Assembly: GCA_001643675.2 (NCBI GenBank) | Contig: LSRY02000034.1 | Span: forward strand, 62,001-126,000 | DNA from: Monocercomonoides exilis | Taxonomy: Eukaryota > Preaxostyla > Oxymonadida > Polymastigidae | Direction: 5' to 3' | DNA: 64,000 bases | In this document: in pieces, positions 39,201-49,200 of the stretch | How positions within the stretch are numbered: the stretch's first letter is position 1 | How the letters are laid out: each line of letters begins with the position of its first letter | Translations under genes and position numbers: made by a program | The notes under the pieces: model-generated | What the model saw: only the letters and a program-made list of their open reading frames with translations | Databases searched by the model: none | Told to the model about the DNA's origin: nothing

Positions 39201-42200
39201 TCTCAATTTTTAATTGATTTCAGAGAGCCATTTGTGAAGGATCAAGCGATTTGGGGATGCACAGCAGACAATTATGGGGCTGAAGAGGATCTTCTGAAGA
39301 GGGTGTTTGTGTTCAGGAGCGAATTCATATTTGTTTCATCGATTGTGGGGAACAACAGCAACAGCAAACAGTGTGGAGAAATGAAGGGTGCATGTTCATC
39401 GCTGTATGTTGGGGTGAGCCACATCATTCCCTCAAGCTATTCACAGCTGTATATTTGGAATGAAACGACTTTAACTGATTCGTGCTCTGCTCAAAAGGTG
39501 ACCATAAAATCGATGGAAGCGAACAGAAATGCAGAGATAAAAGTGATTGAGATCAACTTGGCTGGTGAAGGAGCTGTGACAACTTCTGAGTTTGTTCGAT
39601 TTGAGAATATTTCATTTGGTTTTGGTGGAATACAGAATGTTGCCTGCTCGTGTTTATTACATCAGCTGAATGGATCTCTTATTCTCGAATCTGTTTCATT
39701 TCAATCTGAGTGGAGAACAACAGAGAATTCACAGACCATTTTTGATTTTTCTCTGATTATTGTTGAAGAAGGGATATTTGAGGTCGATAAGTGCAATATT
39801 GGTCATATTGGTTTCTCGAAGCCTATGTTTCAGATATTGCATTCAGAAATGGCAACATTTGAGGATGTGGGAGTGGATGATGTGGATTGCAAAAGTTCGA
39901 TGATTGAATGCGATGAAAGCGAGAATTTGGGCATCATAAAGTTGAAAGCATCTAATATCACCCTGCAAGATAAAAGCCTGTTGGCATTTGAAAATATCCA
40001 TTCATCTCTGTTTGTTTCATCATTGGTACAATCGTCGTTCACAAACATCAGCCGATCAACTTCTGGATCAAGCATTATTTGCACAACACATCCAATGAGT
40101 GGATTTGAGATTCGTAACTGCTCTTTCCATGAATGTGTGTCAAAATCGCTTAAAGGGAGTCAAGTGGCAATAGCAATGAGTGAGAATATTTTGATGAAGT
40201 TGTGCAAGTTTGAAGGAAATGCAAATGCTGATGCAGAATTGAATGAAATAACTAATGAGATCTGTCGGTGGAATGGATCTGTTGTTGATTTTTCGAACTG
40301 CTTCGTGATGATGAAAGATACAATAGTTTGTAATTCCTCAAAAGGAGGAATGAGTGTAAGTGAAGGATCAACAATAGTTATTCAAGAAGGAAGATTTGAG
40401 AACAACAGCCCATCCATTGAGAATTATCCATCGGTGCGGAGAAACATGTTGTGTTCTGATTCAGCTGAGGTGAATATTATGAGTCTGAAGGGAGGAGATG
40501 GAGTGTTGCCAGATTCATCGATGTGGATTCTGAATGATGGATGCACACTGAAGGGGATTGTTGAGGAGCGAGCATCACCATTGTTCATCCCAGTGCTGGA
40601 GGATATTTCTGTGAATGAAAATGGAAGAAATGCCATGATAAAATTCAAGGGCACTCTTTTTGTGCCATGTGACTTATCTTTCAGAGTTGTGCATAAAACA
40701 GGGGATGTGGAGGTGATTGAGACATATCCTTTTGAAGAAGACAGTTTTGTATCAGAAACGGAAGTTGGTGGGATGATTCCATCAGAAAATATTTCAACGA
40801 TTGCAGGCGAAACGGAGGTGTCTGTGATGATATTGTATGGAAAGCAATTGGCTGCAACTTCTTCTCAGATACTGAAGAACAGAACAGAACCAAAGACAGG
40901 AATTGATAAAGTGGTTGAAGGAGGAAAGGAAGGAAAATTCTCATGGATATTGATTGTTTGCATTGTAGCTGTTGTAGTGCTATTAATTGTGTCGATAATA
41001 TTCATTGTTCGATGGAAGAAGGTGAAGAATGAAGCAGAAGACTTGAGAGAGATTGTGAATGATAACATCAGAAAAGATCCGAAGGCATTTGAGATGGTGA
41101 CGATGGAGATGTCACCAGAAGAGCAGTGGAGGAGAGCAGAGAGGGAGGCTGAGAAGAAGAATGATGAGAGGATAAAGAAAAGGGTGTATGAGAAAAGTTT
41201 GGGACATTCCGAGTCATCAGAGCATCTTCTCTCTGAGAGTGGATCAACAGAATACATCTTGGGAAGAGATTCAGACAAGATCCCTCAATGGATGCTGGAG
41301 AATGTTGATGAGGAAGAAGATGATATATCGAGGAAGAAAACACCATCACCATCCATTTCATCCACTTCAACCACGGACACATCAGACACAGAATCCACAT
41401 TTGTTCGTGGGGAAGATTTATGTCCAACCACCTCATCGATGTCGAATCTGGTGGATGCAATGGCCTGCTCATCGCCACATGAGAAGCTGATCGTGGATTT
41501 GAGAGATTCGCTGTTCATGCTTCTTCATGGGAAAAATGAGAAGAAAGAGATGGCAATCGGAACTCTCCAGGAGAGGGAGGTGACGGCTGCTCAGATCCTG
41601 TTCTGGGTGGCCAATCTTGCACTCCACTCGTTTGATGAAATGAACAATCCACTTCAATCTCTTACCAATCTGAGTCCACACATTGTGCTGTTCTCAGAGC
41701 ACATGGTCATCTGCATTGCCCTCCACTCCGAATGCTCTTCTTCAGATTCTGGTTCATCCTCCATCTCTTCGTCAACTGTTGTCACATCAACAAGTGATGA
41801 TGATGATGACGACAGAGATTCTCTGCCCTCATCGGCATTTGAGGATGAGGAAGACAACAGGAAGGAGTGCATGAGGTGGAAGGCGCCAGAGCTGCTGAAT
41901 GGAACAACGAAGCATGCGACGAAGAAGACGGTTGTGTTTTCTGTTGGGATGATGGTGTGGGAGTGTGTGACGCTGCAGATCCCGTTTGGGGAGTATTCGG
42001 GAGAGGCAGCAGGGAGCATGATTGTGCGAGGAGAGAAGGTGGGGATGGGTGTTGCGAAGGGGTCGCGTGTGAGAGGGGTTGTGGGTGGGTGCCTGCATTA
42101 TGAGGCAGAGGATCGGATGACGCTGGGAGATGTGAAGCGGGAGCTGATCAAGCTGTTTCCTCCGGGTGCAGCAGTGCTCACGATGACAGATGCGATCGGG

Positions 42201-42365
42201 TACGAAGAGGAGTCGGAGGAGGCCTGCAGCACCAGCATGGCCATCATGGCCAGTGGAGCCAGCATGACCAGCACGACATGCATGACAAGCATGACAGACA
42301 TTGGCAACAGATCCAGAGACATGAAGAAGCCAGAGGAAGTGAAGGATGAGGCGAATGGCAAATGA
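33282..42365 (+). CDS. receptor-like surface protein: signal peptide, beta-helix repeats, one TM segment, degenerate kinase
   Basis: Uninterrupted 3,027-residue frame from ATG 33282 to TGA 42363-42365. It begins with a classic signal peptide (hydrophobic, ending near residue 16 at SFCGN). The ectodomain (about 20-2,550) is built of short beta-strand rungs with recurring CTF, GCG and GGGG/GGGL turns, typical of right-handed parallel beta-helix proteins. Larger modules recur, each opened by a Cys pair such as CGFAEFPC, CGFEEFPC and CGLLEYPC (about residues 508, 850, 1267, 1647, 2030). A single transmembrane helix lies near 2555-2577, followed by basic residues. The cytoplasmic tail contains a kinase-like fold (about 2734-2955) with RWKAPELL and FSVGMMVWECVTLQIPFGEY but no HRD, DFG or ATP-lysine motif; the catalytic loop position reads LTNLSPHIVLF. 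It is probably a pseudokinase receptor or adhesin. The C-terminus is Ser/Thr/Met-rich. Confidence 0.85.
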   Translation: MIPFVLVLCLSLSFCGNDENEVLRNGKVTFCIPVAKKSDALANGSIVHVLGKIYNSTVKLKGILVEKRDGCLAFDIFTRSLLVVENSQLLEKSDSYHHYVKNEGTCEMINTSLNFEYKEKNELMKSVVQMNAEDSLLLVRKCVWKNIAFCGSGSLLREGSGCFEGIKNCEFVNITKKHSERETKQIEKELMMKMSVMEDCQVESSMNVLEGGIVSGTEGSVFFSCNNCTFLQNERTNRKVKNTERNSTTETQNFMNAEWNGCSAPCGGALYVHDNSNATLTVENSSFVKCKATSTRGGGIFALNIGECSVKHSSFIECSCIITDNYGGGGAEIEVISIQVFFENCFFKDDISGDDGGGLGIWSSKTTKTNECILDCSYINCAVLNNSYSYGGGLLHWSPVDKIVTRNCLFQSCDAIYCGGGVAMRVQTFGGDMLWFCFFHNNTASYGNDINVVDDYLNPQTICCYSTRTEGIRYFAEGDKSEWLPNEGGRSRFVSSKEIQANAKDTFSCGLNESCACLTISHCLSQMIVGFVEEIRVLAGMVVEGKGIDVGGKTISVNGVSSSGSAIATKFEANGLSLFCVGTGGLTVNDLSVIHNTSFESNKQCRLFEVQGCGLIDVKKVNISMDSAHSEKRCIQNSLVKLEEGELKMKDVMWEQTFSSTSLISLSQETMISLTLDNCTFTNIVRTTAGSSMMSVGEGLYSITLEGCTIDGCGSDESKFGGEMMIEMGSWSSLTISGGIVKNCFASITQGKGGGIGLKVRDINAEFLISPAFEGNRAKWGSGIFVDSIDLESTATSGKITSLTASNPLLDEIRGFDKGDDSIPIPLCAYLISIPDEIYVSNVDAFNHFLCGFAEFPCMILKDSLERQEEEKKIVVDGMIEMQDKLIFDSFKHIIRGKDENSGWKVSNDPNRSDGSMITVSTNTNMSSLVFSVPSALPNYEAFFCSTSQLFSLDGCSLTFQDSQSELCYVFLSGTAGEVSVSSLNVLSLTIGNCPLISLDGSNAAGTFTSMNIEDICFETNGVLFGVANGASLISEDSTLSVKAFSQGDLPSGSIRVISSNSAMMLKFTNNTMRGFRGIEGNGGAIECTLVRDCSLEIVGGMMRGCEVNGGNGGGLWVEMKEGSSFTVGNLTEADSAKTTSSNDEYDLFQLVDCKAKRNTYGEHGYGGGIYLHLDDGAQSFILEKMSFTGCDAQEGKEIFINANDLLSAISRSSIEFEVDLNNFTKLNGFERSTSSETFAIPLVLYLWNNFSVQAFVGGSSSHDFSKCGFEEFPCSTITKAVSIYFEGKKKDISIIEPLTIKEELSLSTDEWSIKAKDNEMKCGVVDQAEGAQSGLIESSVSVSVTGVIFSLMKSLTFHESVFECYSGKLTLNECGMEGGSEAITTVFVKAIGGVVEVIEFGSKNMKKWDTSFFIVEGSAETVPSLNMTKSNFAEFTFGDGCVVESCNGNIEEMSGCTFSSITRSKGSGGCISITNKNDNNGRNFKVEINDCTFDGCAVEEEENEIGGGALFCEASSKTNLLINECKLYGCTAPYEGGIAGYGGGVMLNMLNEEEEEAFVISSPAFSSDKPNNAKYGQDLFISSPSLVKSIKNETLQFVKDRLEKLTEDSMRGFDGENRECAIPLIYFWKSVGSSVYIAEEGNNVVVCGLLEYPCRSIDYGMNRIDSSTVEQMTIHGVCDVMSVIEMSGMKLEGTDGKSDKIRFVQSIKENGNAVVECKGVVQFNELGILIPSAFDNGANILIRTGSDVVKTSIVSCTVHKIENVKDEASFVLISALKGIFSIEKTNIVGFSTMHEIMSTSADCVTTMNNVIFKDISLGGKSAIMMSESVISGCGNDYSEEMWNILFEQCTFVNVKNNEASYPSLFCCDISNKMRLKMDNSTIDGCGSTSSNEGGGMFFLLNERGRLEMNHTNVTECFCSNTGRGGGLFLKSQSVSQEALPFVLSNITFRGNVASKGRDVFVKCTDLDSQISESQFLIDFREPFVKDQAIWGCTADNYGAEEDLLKRVFVFRSEFIFVSSIVGNNSNSKQCGEMKGACSSLYVGVSHIIPSSYSQLYIWNETTLTDSCSAQKVTIKSMEANRNAEIKVIEINLAGEGAVTTSEFVRFENISFGFGGIQNVACSCLLHQLNGSLILESVSFQSEWRTTENSQTIFDFSLIIVEEGIFEVDKCNIGHIGFSKPMFQILHSEMATFEDVGVDDVDCKSSMIECDESENLGIIKLKASNITLQDKSLLAFENIHSSLFVSSLVQSSFTNISRSTSGSSIICTTHPMSGFEIRNCSFHECVSKSLKGSQVAIAMSENILMKLCKFEGNANADAELNEITNEICRWNGSVVDFSNCFVMMKDTIVCNSSKGGMSVSEGSTIVIQEGRFENNSPSIENYPSVRRNMLCSDSAEVNIMSLKGGDGVLPDSSMWILNDGCTLKGIVEERASPLFIPVLEDISVNENGRNAMIKFKGTLFVPCDLSFRVVHKTGDVEVIETYPFEEDSFVSETEVGGMIPSENISTIAGETEVSVMILYGKQLAATSSQILKNRTEPKTGIDKVVEGGKEGKFSWILIVCIVAVVVLLIVSIIFIVRWKKVKNEAEDLREIVNDNIRKDPKAFEMVTMEMSPEEQWRRAEREAEKKNDERIKKRVYEKSLGHSESSEHLLSESGSTEYILGRDSDKIPQWMLENVDEEEDDISRKKTPSPSISSTSTTDTSDTESTFVRGEDLCPTTSSMSNLVDAMACSSPHEKLIVDLRDSLFMLLHGKNEKKEMAIGTLQEREVTAAQILFWVANLALHSFDEMNNPLQSLTNLSPHIVLFSEHMVICIALHSECSSSDSGSSSISSSTVVTSTSDDDDDDRDSLPSSAFEDEEDNRKECMRWKAPELLNGTTKHATKKTVVFSVGMMVWECVTLQIPFGEYSGEAAGSMIVRGEKVGMGVAKGSRVRGVVGGCLHYEAEDRMTLGDVKRELIKLFPPGAAVLTMTDAIGYEEESEEACSTSMAIMASGASMTSTTCMTSMTDIGNRSRDMKKPEEVKDEANGK

Positions 42366-43298
42366 TGAGGAGATCAGATCAGAAAAGAGCAGAGCAGAGC
42401 AGAATAATGAAATAAAAAAATCAGACAAGAGAAATTGGAGCATTCATTGGAAAACTTTGAACGTGTTCAACATTTTTGAACAGCACAGAAATAGAGTTGG
42501 TTTTGAACAGAAAAAAGATAAAGACAATGAAAAATGAAAAAGAAAAAAAGAAACCCTGGTGCAGACAACACAGTGGCCATTGGAGGACGAGTGAAGCCAG
42601 AAGGCTTCTCTGAACCCGTGGGAGCAATGATCGGTTGTTGCCCATTGTGTTGTGGATGCTTGGCCAGGTGCATGCTGCATGGTGCATGCTGGGAAAAGCG
42701 GCAATGCCCACATGGCCGAACACTGATCAGCACAGCATCGCTTCAGACAAAACATTTCATATTCCATTTTCAGTTGTTGTTGGAATAACTTTTTCTTTCT
42801 TTCTTTCTTTGAAAAAGAAATAAACAATTGTTCCACTATTAAATGCAATTAATGTGAAGTTTTGGTTCAAAAAAAATTATTATTAAATAAAAATTAAAAT
42901 AAAAATATCGAGTTTATTTATCTCATAAGATTATTCACTCATCAAGAAATATTGAAACTTACAATAAAGAAGAAAACACTTTTCAAAAATAAATATCCAC
43001 ATTGATTGAGAAACAATATAAAACATTATTGCATTGGAATATTCTTCAAATATTGGTTAAATAGAAATAAAGAAAACAAAAAAAGTTTCTTAGTCAGATG
43101 CAAAAGCTTCAAAACCTCACATAAAATTCATGAACGATCTCTAAATTCATTAATTGACATCATTCATTGAAATTAAAAATTGAAAAATTATTTAATTAAA
43201 AACATGATACACACAACAAGAAAGCAATCAATCAAACAAACATTTCTAAAAAAATAAACCTTCAAGCTTTTAGAAAATAAAGTCAAAAAATATGTTAT
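42366..43298. other. intergenic between convergent genes
   Basis: About 930 bases between the 3' ends of the receptor-like gene (plus) and the RMC1-like gene (minus). It is strongly AT-rich except for the island at 42552-42745, described separately. No supported protein gene. Confidence 0.6.
42552..42745 (+). other. GC-rich island, candidate structured RNA
   Basis: A stretch of about 190 bases with clearly higher GC than its flanks. It contains a perfect six-base hairpin with AGAA loop (42593-42608, GAAGCC/GGCTTC). A seven-base long-range stem, TTGGCCA at 42660 with TGGCCGA at 42713, encloses repeated GTGCATGCTG. It does not match the conserved cores of SRP RNA, RNase P, U1-U6 or tRNA that I can recall. 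An alternative is a Cys-rich coding remnant, since the plus frame reads CCPLCCGCLARC. The strand is arbitrary. Confidence 0.3.
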
Positions 43299-46200
43299 CT
43301 ATAACTCGCAAATTACATTATGCTTAAAGCTATGTAAAGCATATTCATATTCAAAGTAACAAAGATCTAACATTGCAAAATGATTGCTTTCCTTTAACCT
43401 TTTTTGAAAAAAGTCAATATTTCTTTCTCCAGAGTCACAAAATAGATTCTGATTATTGCATTTTTTCTCATCTTCAGAATGAAGAATATTCTCGTTCTTC
43501 AATTTGTTTTCTTCATTGCTCCATTGAAGCGGTATACTTTTGCCTTTTTCAGATTCAAAATTGATAAAACGTGAAAACAATTTTGTGTTGAAAGATAAAG
43601 ATTCTTGCTTATATAAATGCTTTGCACAGAAGTCAATGGTACAAATGAGAGGTTGCAAGATTGAAATTGACTGAATCAGAGACCGAAGAAGGGATGAGTT
43701 ATTAGCATGTGAAGCAAGACGTACAAAAAAAAGAGGCATGAAAAGCTTTGAAAGAGGGTCAAAAATTTTTGACTGATAATCCAAAATGCAAACTTTTGTG
43801 CGATATTTATTAATTTTTTGAATTGAAGATATTTTATCGTAAAAGTCAAATGGAAGCTTCCCTTTTTTATTTAAAATATGGATTCCATTTCCATCTATGA
43901 ATGAATATCCAAGCGGATCAATCTGCTCCAAGAAGCTTTCTTCAGCACACGTGATACCCCGATGAACAGAATCTAGAGGTTCTGAATACTTCAGAGGTAT
44001 ATAATCTAACAATGATCCGATGTGTGATGAGATTGAATAAGCATATGTTGAAAACAAGAAAGAGTAACTAACATGAGGCTGAACAATGGAATAAACTTTT
44101 TGTTCAGTTGGTTGCAAAGAAGAGGTAATTAATCTGCAGCAGTATGTTCCATATATCATTGCTAACACACGATTTAGCTTTTCTTTTTGTTCAAACTTCT
44201 TTATTCTTCTTTTCATGATTGCTTGAAAAGTCTTCGTTTGCGAAATATATGGAAGAAGATAATTTATTTGCGAACGAATTGCATCAAATTCTTTTCCCTC
44301 ATTTTCATTGTTTTTGCCAAACGCAACATGTACAAAGTTTTCACTTTCTTTTTCAAAGAAAATACAATTGAATTCATTTTTCATGTTTGAATGTATGTCT
44401 TTATCACAACAATTGGTTTTTCTTGGAATATGTTCTTGGCTGTTGTGATAGCATTGATGCACTCTTGAAAATGATCTTTTTTGAATTAAAGACTCCAATC
44501 CTTTCGAAAAACTCTTGGTCTCAGCCGACGATGATGTTTCATCACCGCTGCATTCAGAAGTTGACGAGTAATCAGTCGAAAATGAACACTGAGAAGAGGA
44601 AGAAAAATAGGAAGAAGTAGAAGTAGTAGAAGAAGATGATAATGAAGACGAATGATCAAATGAAGCAGAAGTATTATCAATTGAATGAGAGAGCTCGCTT
44701 TCAGAATTATAAATATTCTCACTTGATTGAGTAAATGCACTTGCGGCATCACTTGAAGAAAGCACAGAAGAAGAAATCGAAGAGTCAGTTGAAAACGATG
44801 ATTCTGATAACTCTTCTTCATCTTTTGTTCTGTCTAGATCATTTAAATGCGAAGAAGGAAAAGACAGAGATTGTAAATGTAATTTATATCTTGCAGAATT
44901 CGAGCCTTCAAATTGCAATGCATTCGTAACTCGACTTTTGTGAATCTCTCCTCGATGGAAATACGCTCCATTTGATCCTTGCTTCATTTGAATGGGAATT
45001 GAATTTTTGGAAACAGATGCAAAGCTTTTATTTCTTCCTTGAACGAAATGATGCATTTTTTTTGAATTTCTTTCCAAAATCTGAAAATGCTTGGAATGAG
45101 TGTTGTATTTTGAAAATGCCCCATTTTTCTTTACTTTTAATTTTTCTTCAAAATCATCATTTTGAGATTCCGAATAAAAAAGACTTGAATTTTTATCCAA
45201 ATTTTCATTGGATTGCCTATTTCTCCGTATTGAATCATCCTTTTTGTTATCTATCTTATTGAACCTTAATCTTGGCCTTCCTTTTTTATGAATAATTCTT
45301 CTATGTTCATTGCCATTTTCATCATCATCTTCTTCTCCTCCTTTATCGCTATTTCCATCATTTTTTCTTTTGCGACTCTGAAAGAGCTGACTCCATTTGC
45401 TTCCCTGTGAAGCCATAGCTGCTGCTCTTTCCACATCTCCCATCAAAAGGATGATCAACGACATCATCCCATTCATTCGCAATCTGCTTGATATTTGCAG
45501 AGCCAATGGAAGAACCCTCAAACAATAAGAATGTGTAGTTGATTTAGAATTAGATGAGAGATAACAAGATGCTCCTTCAAAAGAAGCAGGAGTCTTGAAG
45601 ATGTTATCGCAACCCATCTGAATAGAAGGGATGCTTTGCCCATTTACCGTAAATACTGGCATTGCCAAAAATAAAAGTTGATGAACAATTTCAGGATGAT
45701 CTGGAATAATTCTGGATTTAAGAACAAAAATCAGTTCATTATACCTATTGAAACGGGTGAGAAGCGCAATGTAGAAAAGTGAGAGGAGGAGAAGGCAAGA
45801 AGAACCTTGGGAGTTCGATAAAAGCGGAGTGTGATGAACTGCACAGAAATACACACGAAGGAAATGCAACGTTGACGCCAAAAGAGGAATAATGCGAGAA
45901 GAACGAGAAGAATTTGTCTTAAAAGGAAAAAACGAGTGTTCATCGAATATTATCGTTTGATTTTCTCCTGAATTCCTTTCAGCTTCAGCTTCAGATTCTT
46001 CTTTTGCTTCATGCTTTCTCCAAACATCACACAAAGAATCGAAGATGTCATTTGGAGTAATCACAAACTGAAGCGCCTTTTCCAGAAAAGGAGATGAGAA
46101 GAAGTTCACCACATCGTTTGAGGAAGCGATTGTATTTGCGCATTCAGAAGGTGGTGAATGAGTCACTGTTGGAGAATCATTTTCTGTTGTGGACTGGCAT

Positions 46201-49200
46201 TTTTGATCACTTTTGGAAAAGCAATGTGAATCTGGATCTACCTGGTCATCTTTTTGTGCTCTTACAAAATTTGGAGAAACTTTCTCGTCATGTGCATAAA
46301 TCTCTTCCTTTTGATCGATTTCTAAGTTATTCACATCAGTCCTTTCTTCACTTTTACACGAAGATGTAGCAGTTTCCTTGTTAATTTTATTGTCCATTTC
46401 CCCTTTTTTTCTTTTAATTTCGGCATCTTCGTCGAGAAGTTCCTTGATAATCCACAAATACACTGGAGAACGAGGAAACGAATATGCAACTGCAAAACGG
46501 CTTTCAGATGCCGAAGAATCGATTGAAGGAGAATCAATGCAATTTTTTGGTTTATCAATTCCAGATGATTGAATGTCATCATTTTGTGTTGAGACTTTAC
46601 TTATTTCTTTGCAAGTATTCAAAATAACTTGATGATTGACAACATCAACAGGAAAAGAAGCTGGAAACAGAAGAGACTGCCAAAGTTCGTGTGAAGGAAG
46701 CGTTTTTGTGTCCTGCATTCCAAAGAAGCTGTCGGACAGCCTCAGAGGAGACGAAAACTCGCGACACGATTTCGCTTTGTTGTTGAATGCGAAAGAAGAA
46801 AAAGACGTATGTTGAGAAGATAATGTTTCCTTTCCGATTTCATTTTCTGAAGATAAATTCGATTTCAAAGGAAAATCGACTGAAGAAAAAGAAGCAGGAA
46901 GTCGCATGCGGCACTCTGAAATCACACAGCGAGAAAGAAGCTGAAGAATTGGAGAAAAAGACGGAGGATGAGACGAAGGCAAATTGGTATGAACAGACGA
47001 TGACGATGACGATGACGATGGTGATGAATATCCTTCAATTGGATACTTATGGCTATGATCTGGAGATAGGGCAATATTTGATGATTGCTTTTGAGGAGTA
47101 GAAGAAAATGAAGAAGAAAACAAAGATGGCAAAGAAAAAGAATGAGTTGGATTTGTAGGAAGTGGCAATAATAATGAATTCTGGTGTTGATTCAGAAGTT
47201 GAGGAGCAAATGTCAGAGATGTTTGAGTTTTTGGAGAGGAAGATGGAGAAGATGGAGAAGATGAAGAAGTAGGCGCTGATGAAGAGAAGAAAGAAGAAAA
47301 GATAGGAAAAGGAGGTGAAGCTGAAATTGGTACTGCTTTTACCAAACTTCCATTTTCAAAAGATTTCAAAATAGGTTCATTCTTATGTGTCAGCAAGCCG
47401 TTTGGAGAATAATCTATGAAAGGAGGTGGAGCAACTGGCAGATGAAGAGGCGTGGAAGGTGTGAGAGGAGAGCAATTTGCCGACATATTCACTTCTGATG
47501 CATTGCTGGCAAAAAACGAAGAGGGCTTTTCATCTTCTGAAGATTCAAGCATCACCCTTTTTTCGAAGGAAGTTAATTTCGAGGGAGAAAGAGAAAGCGT
47601 GGGCGAAGAAGTGAATGCAGTTGGAGAAGAGTCGAGAGAAGAGCACAAACGTCGGTTGTGAGAAGAAGAAGAAAGCGAAGAAGAAAATGAAGGCGAAGGG
47701 GAGGAGGAAGGTGAAGGAGAAGGTGAAGGAGATTGTGACTGATCGAATAGAATTGGCTCGTTTGTGAGGGAGGACATGGAATCTGATGATTCAGACTCTG
47801 AAAGTGCAGATGGATCTAATTCTGGACTGGTTGCATTTTGAGAGTCAAATGAATGAGGCATATCTGTTTGCTGGTTGGGTCGTGCCTGCTGTTGAGATTG
47901 AGGGAACATCTCGATCAAATTTGATTTATTGATATTCTTGCTTGGCTGGCTTAGAACTTCTTGTTGATCACCATTGGAGTTGTGTGATTGGTTATATTCA
48001 GATCCAGATGATTCAGAAGGATGATAGACAGTTTTGTCTGACAAAGTTGATAAAGCCAAAGGCTGAAAAGAACAAGAAGGCTCTGGAGAAGGGGAAGTTC
48101 CAGGAGAAGAAAGTAGAGGTGACAACGAACACGAAATTCCACTTTTTCCTAACAAAGACGATTGACGCACGAAATACAAATCATTAGAATTTTCAGCATT
48201 TTGGTTTGTTCTTTCATTTTCTTTTTCTTTCTTTCTTTCTTCGTTTGAGTCAAAGCCGAAAGGTGCGATCTCCAGTTTAAACTGGACTGATTTTGGGAAG
48301 CATTTTCTTATTTTGTCAGTTGGAGTCATCATCCAAAGATATGATAACAGATCATTTCCAGCTATTCCATAAAGAGAAGAAATCGAAAGCTTCAAATTTT
48401 CGTGTGAAAAATTAAGTTTTTCATTTGAAGAGAACAAATGTTTATGATCTGAGTCAAAATCATTGGCTTTTCTCGATTTTGACAGATTCTTATTGCTGTT
48501 CCGAATTTTTCTCATCTGTCGTCGTATGAATTGTTTGTATTCTGTTTCGGTTGTGCCCATGGAGAGAAAAGAGGAGAAGCGAAACAAAAACATTTCAAAC
48601 ATTTGGATTAAAATCGAAGGAGAAGGAAGGGCAGTTGTCAAGATATGAACTGGCTCCTTATAAGTGAATGCTATTTGAGGCTTTTGCTGATCGTAATAAC
48701 ATTCTTTCTGTTCATTTGATAAGAAGTCATATGAAAACGTAGAGTTTCTATCGGAAGAATTATCGTTTGGCGCTGAAAAAATGGACAGACTTGGAGGTAA
48801 TAAAAGCGGAGACACAGCCGCTGCATCCATTTTTGAGAGCGTTTTATTTTGTTCTGGACATTTTTGTGATTGTTGATTGAAAGAATTTTTCAAGTTTGCT
48901 TCTCCTGCACATTTTTTGTATTCTTCATCCTTAAGTGAATATCCATTATCTATTTCATTGTATTCCTCTTCTTCTTCAATTTCATATTCTTCCTCTTCTT
49001 CCTCTTCTTCCTCTTTCGCCTCTTCCTCTTCTTTCAAAAAAACTTCACAATTTGTATTTATTTCTTCTGTTGTTTCATCAGAAACAGACTTAGCTGACAT
49101 ATCTTTTTTATTTCCTTTGATTTCATCATTTTCATAATCACAAGAATTCATTGCATTAAACAAAAAAGAACCTGTTTCAAATGAATTTGAAGAATTGAGC

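Noticed and set aside
42552-42745. SRP RNA, RNase P RNA, spliceosomal RNA or tRNA
   Set aside because: None of the conserved core motifs I can recall for these RNAs is present.
42444-42848. Overlapping 88-134-codon minus-strand frames in the spacer
   Set aside because: They exist because the GC-rich island lacks stops in several frames; composition is inconsistent and no family is recognised.
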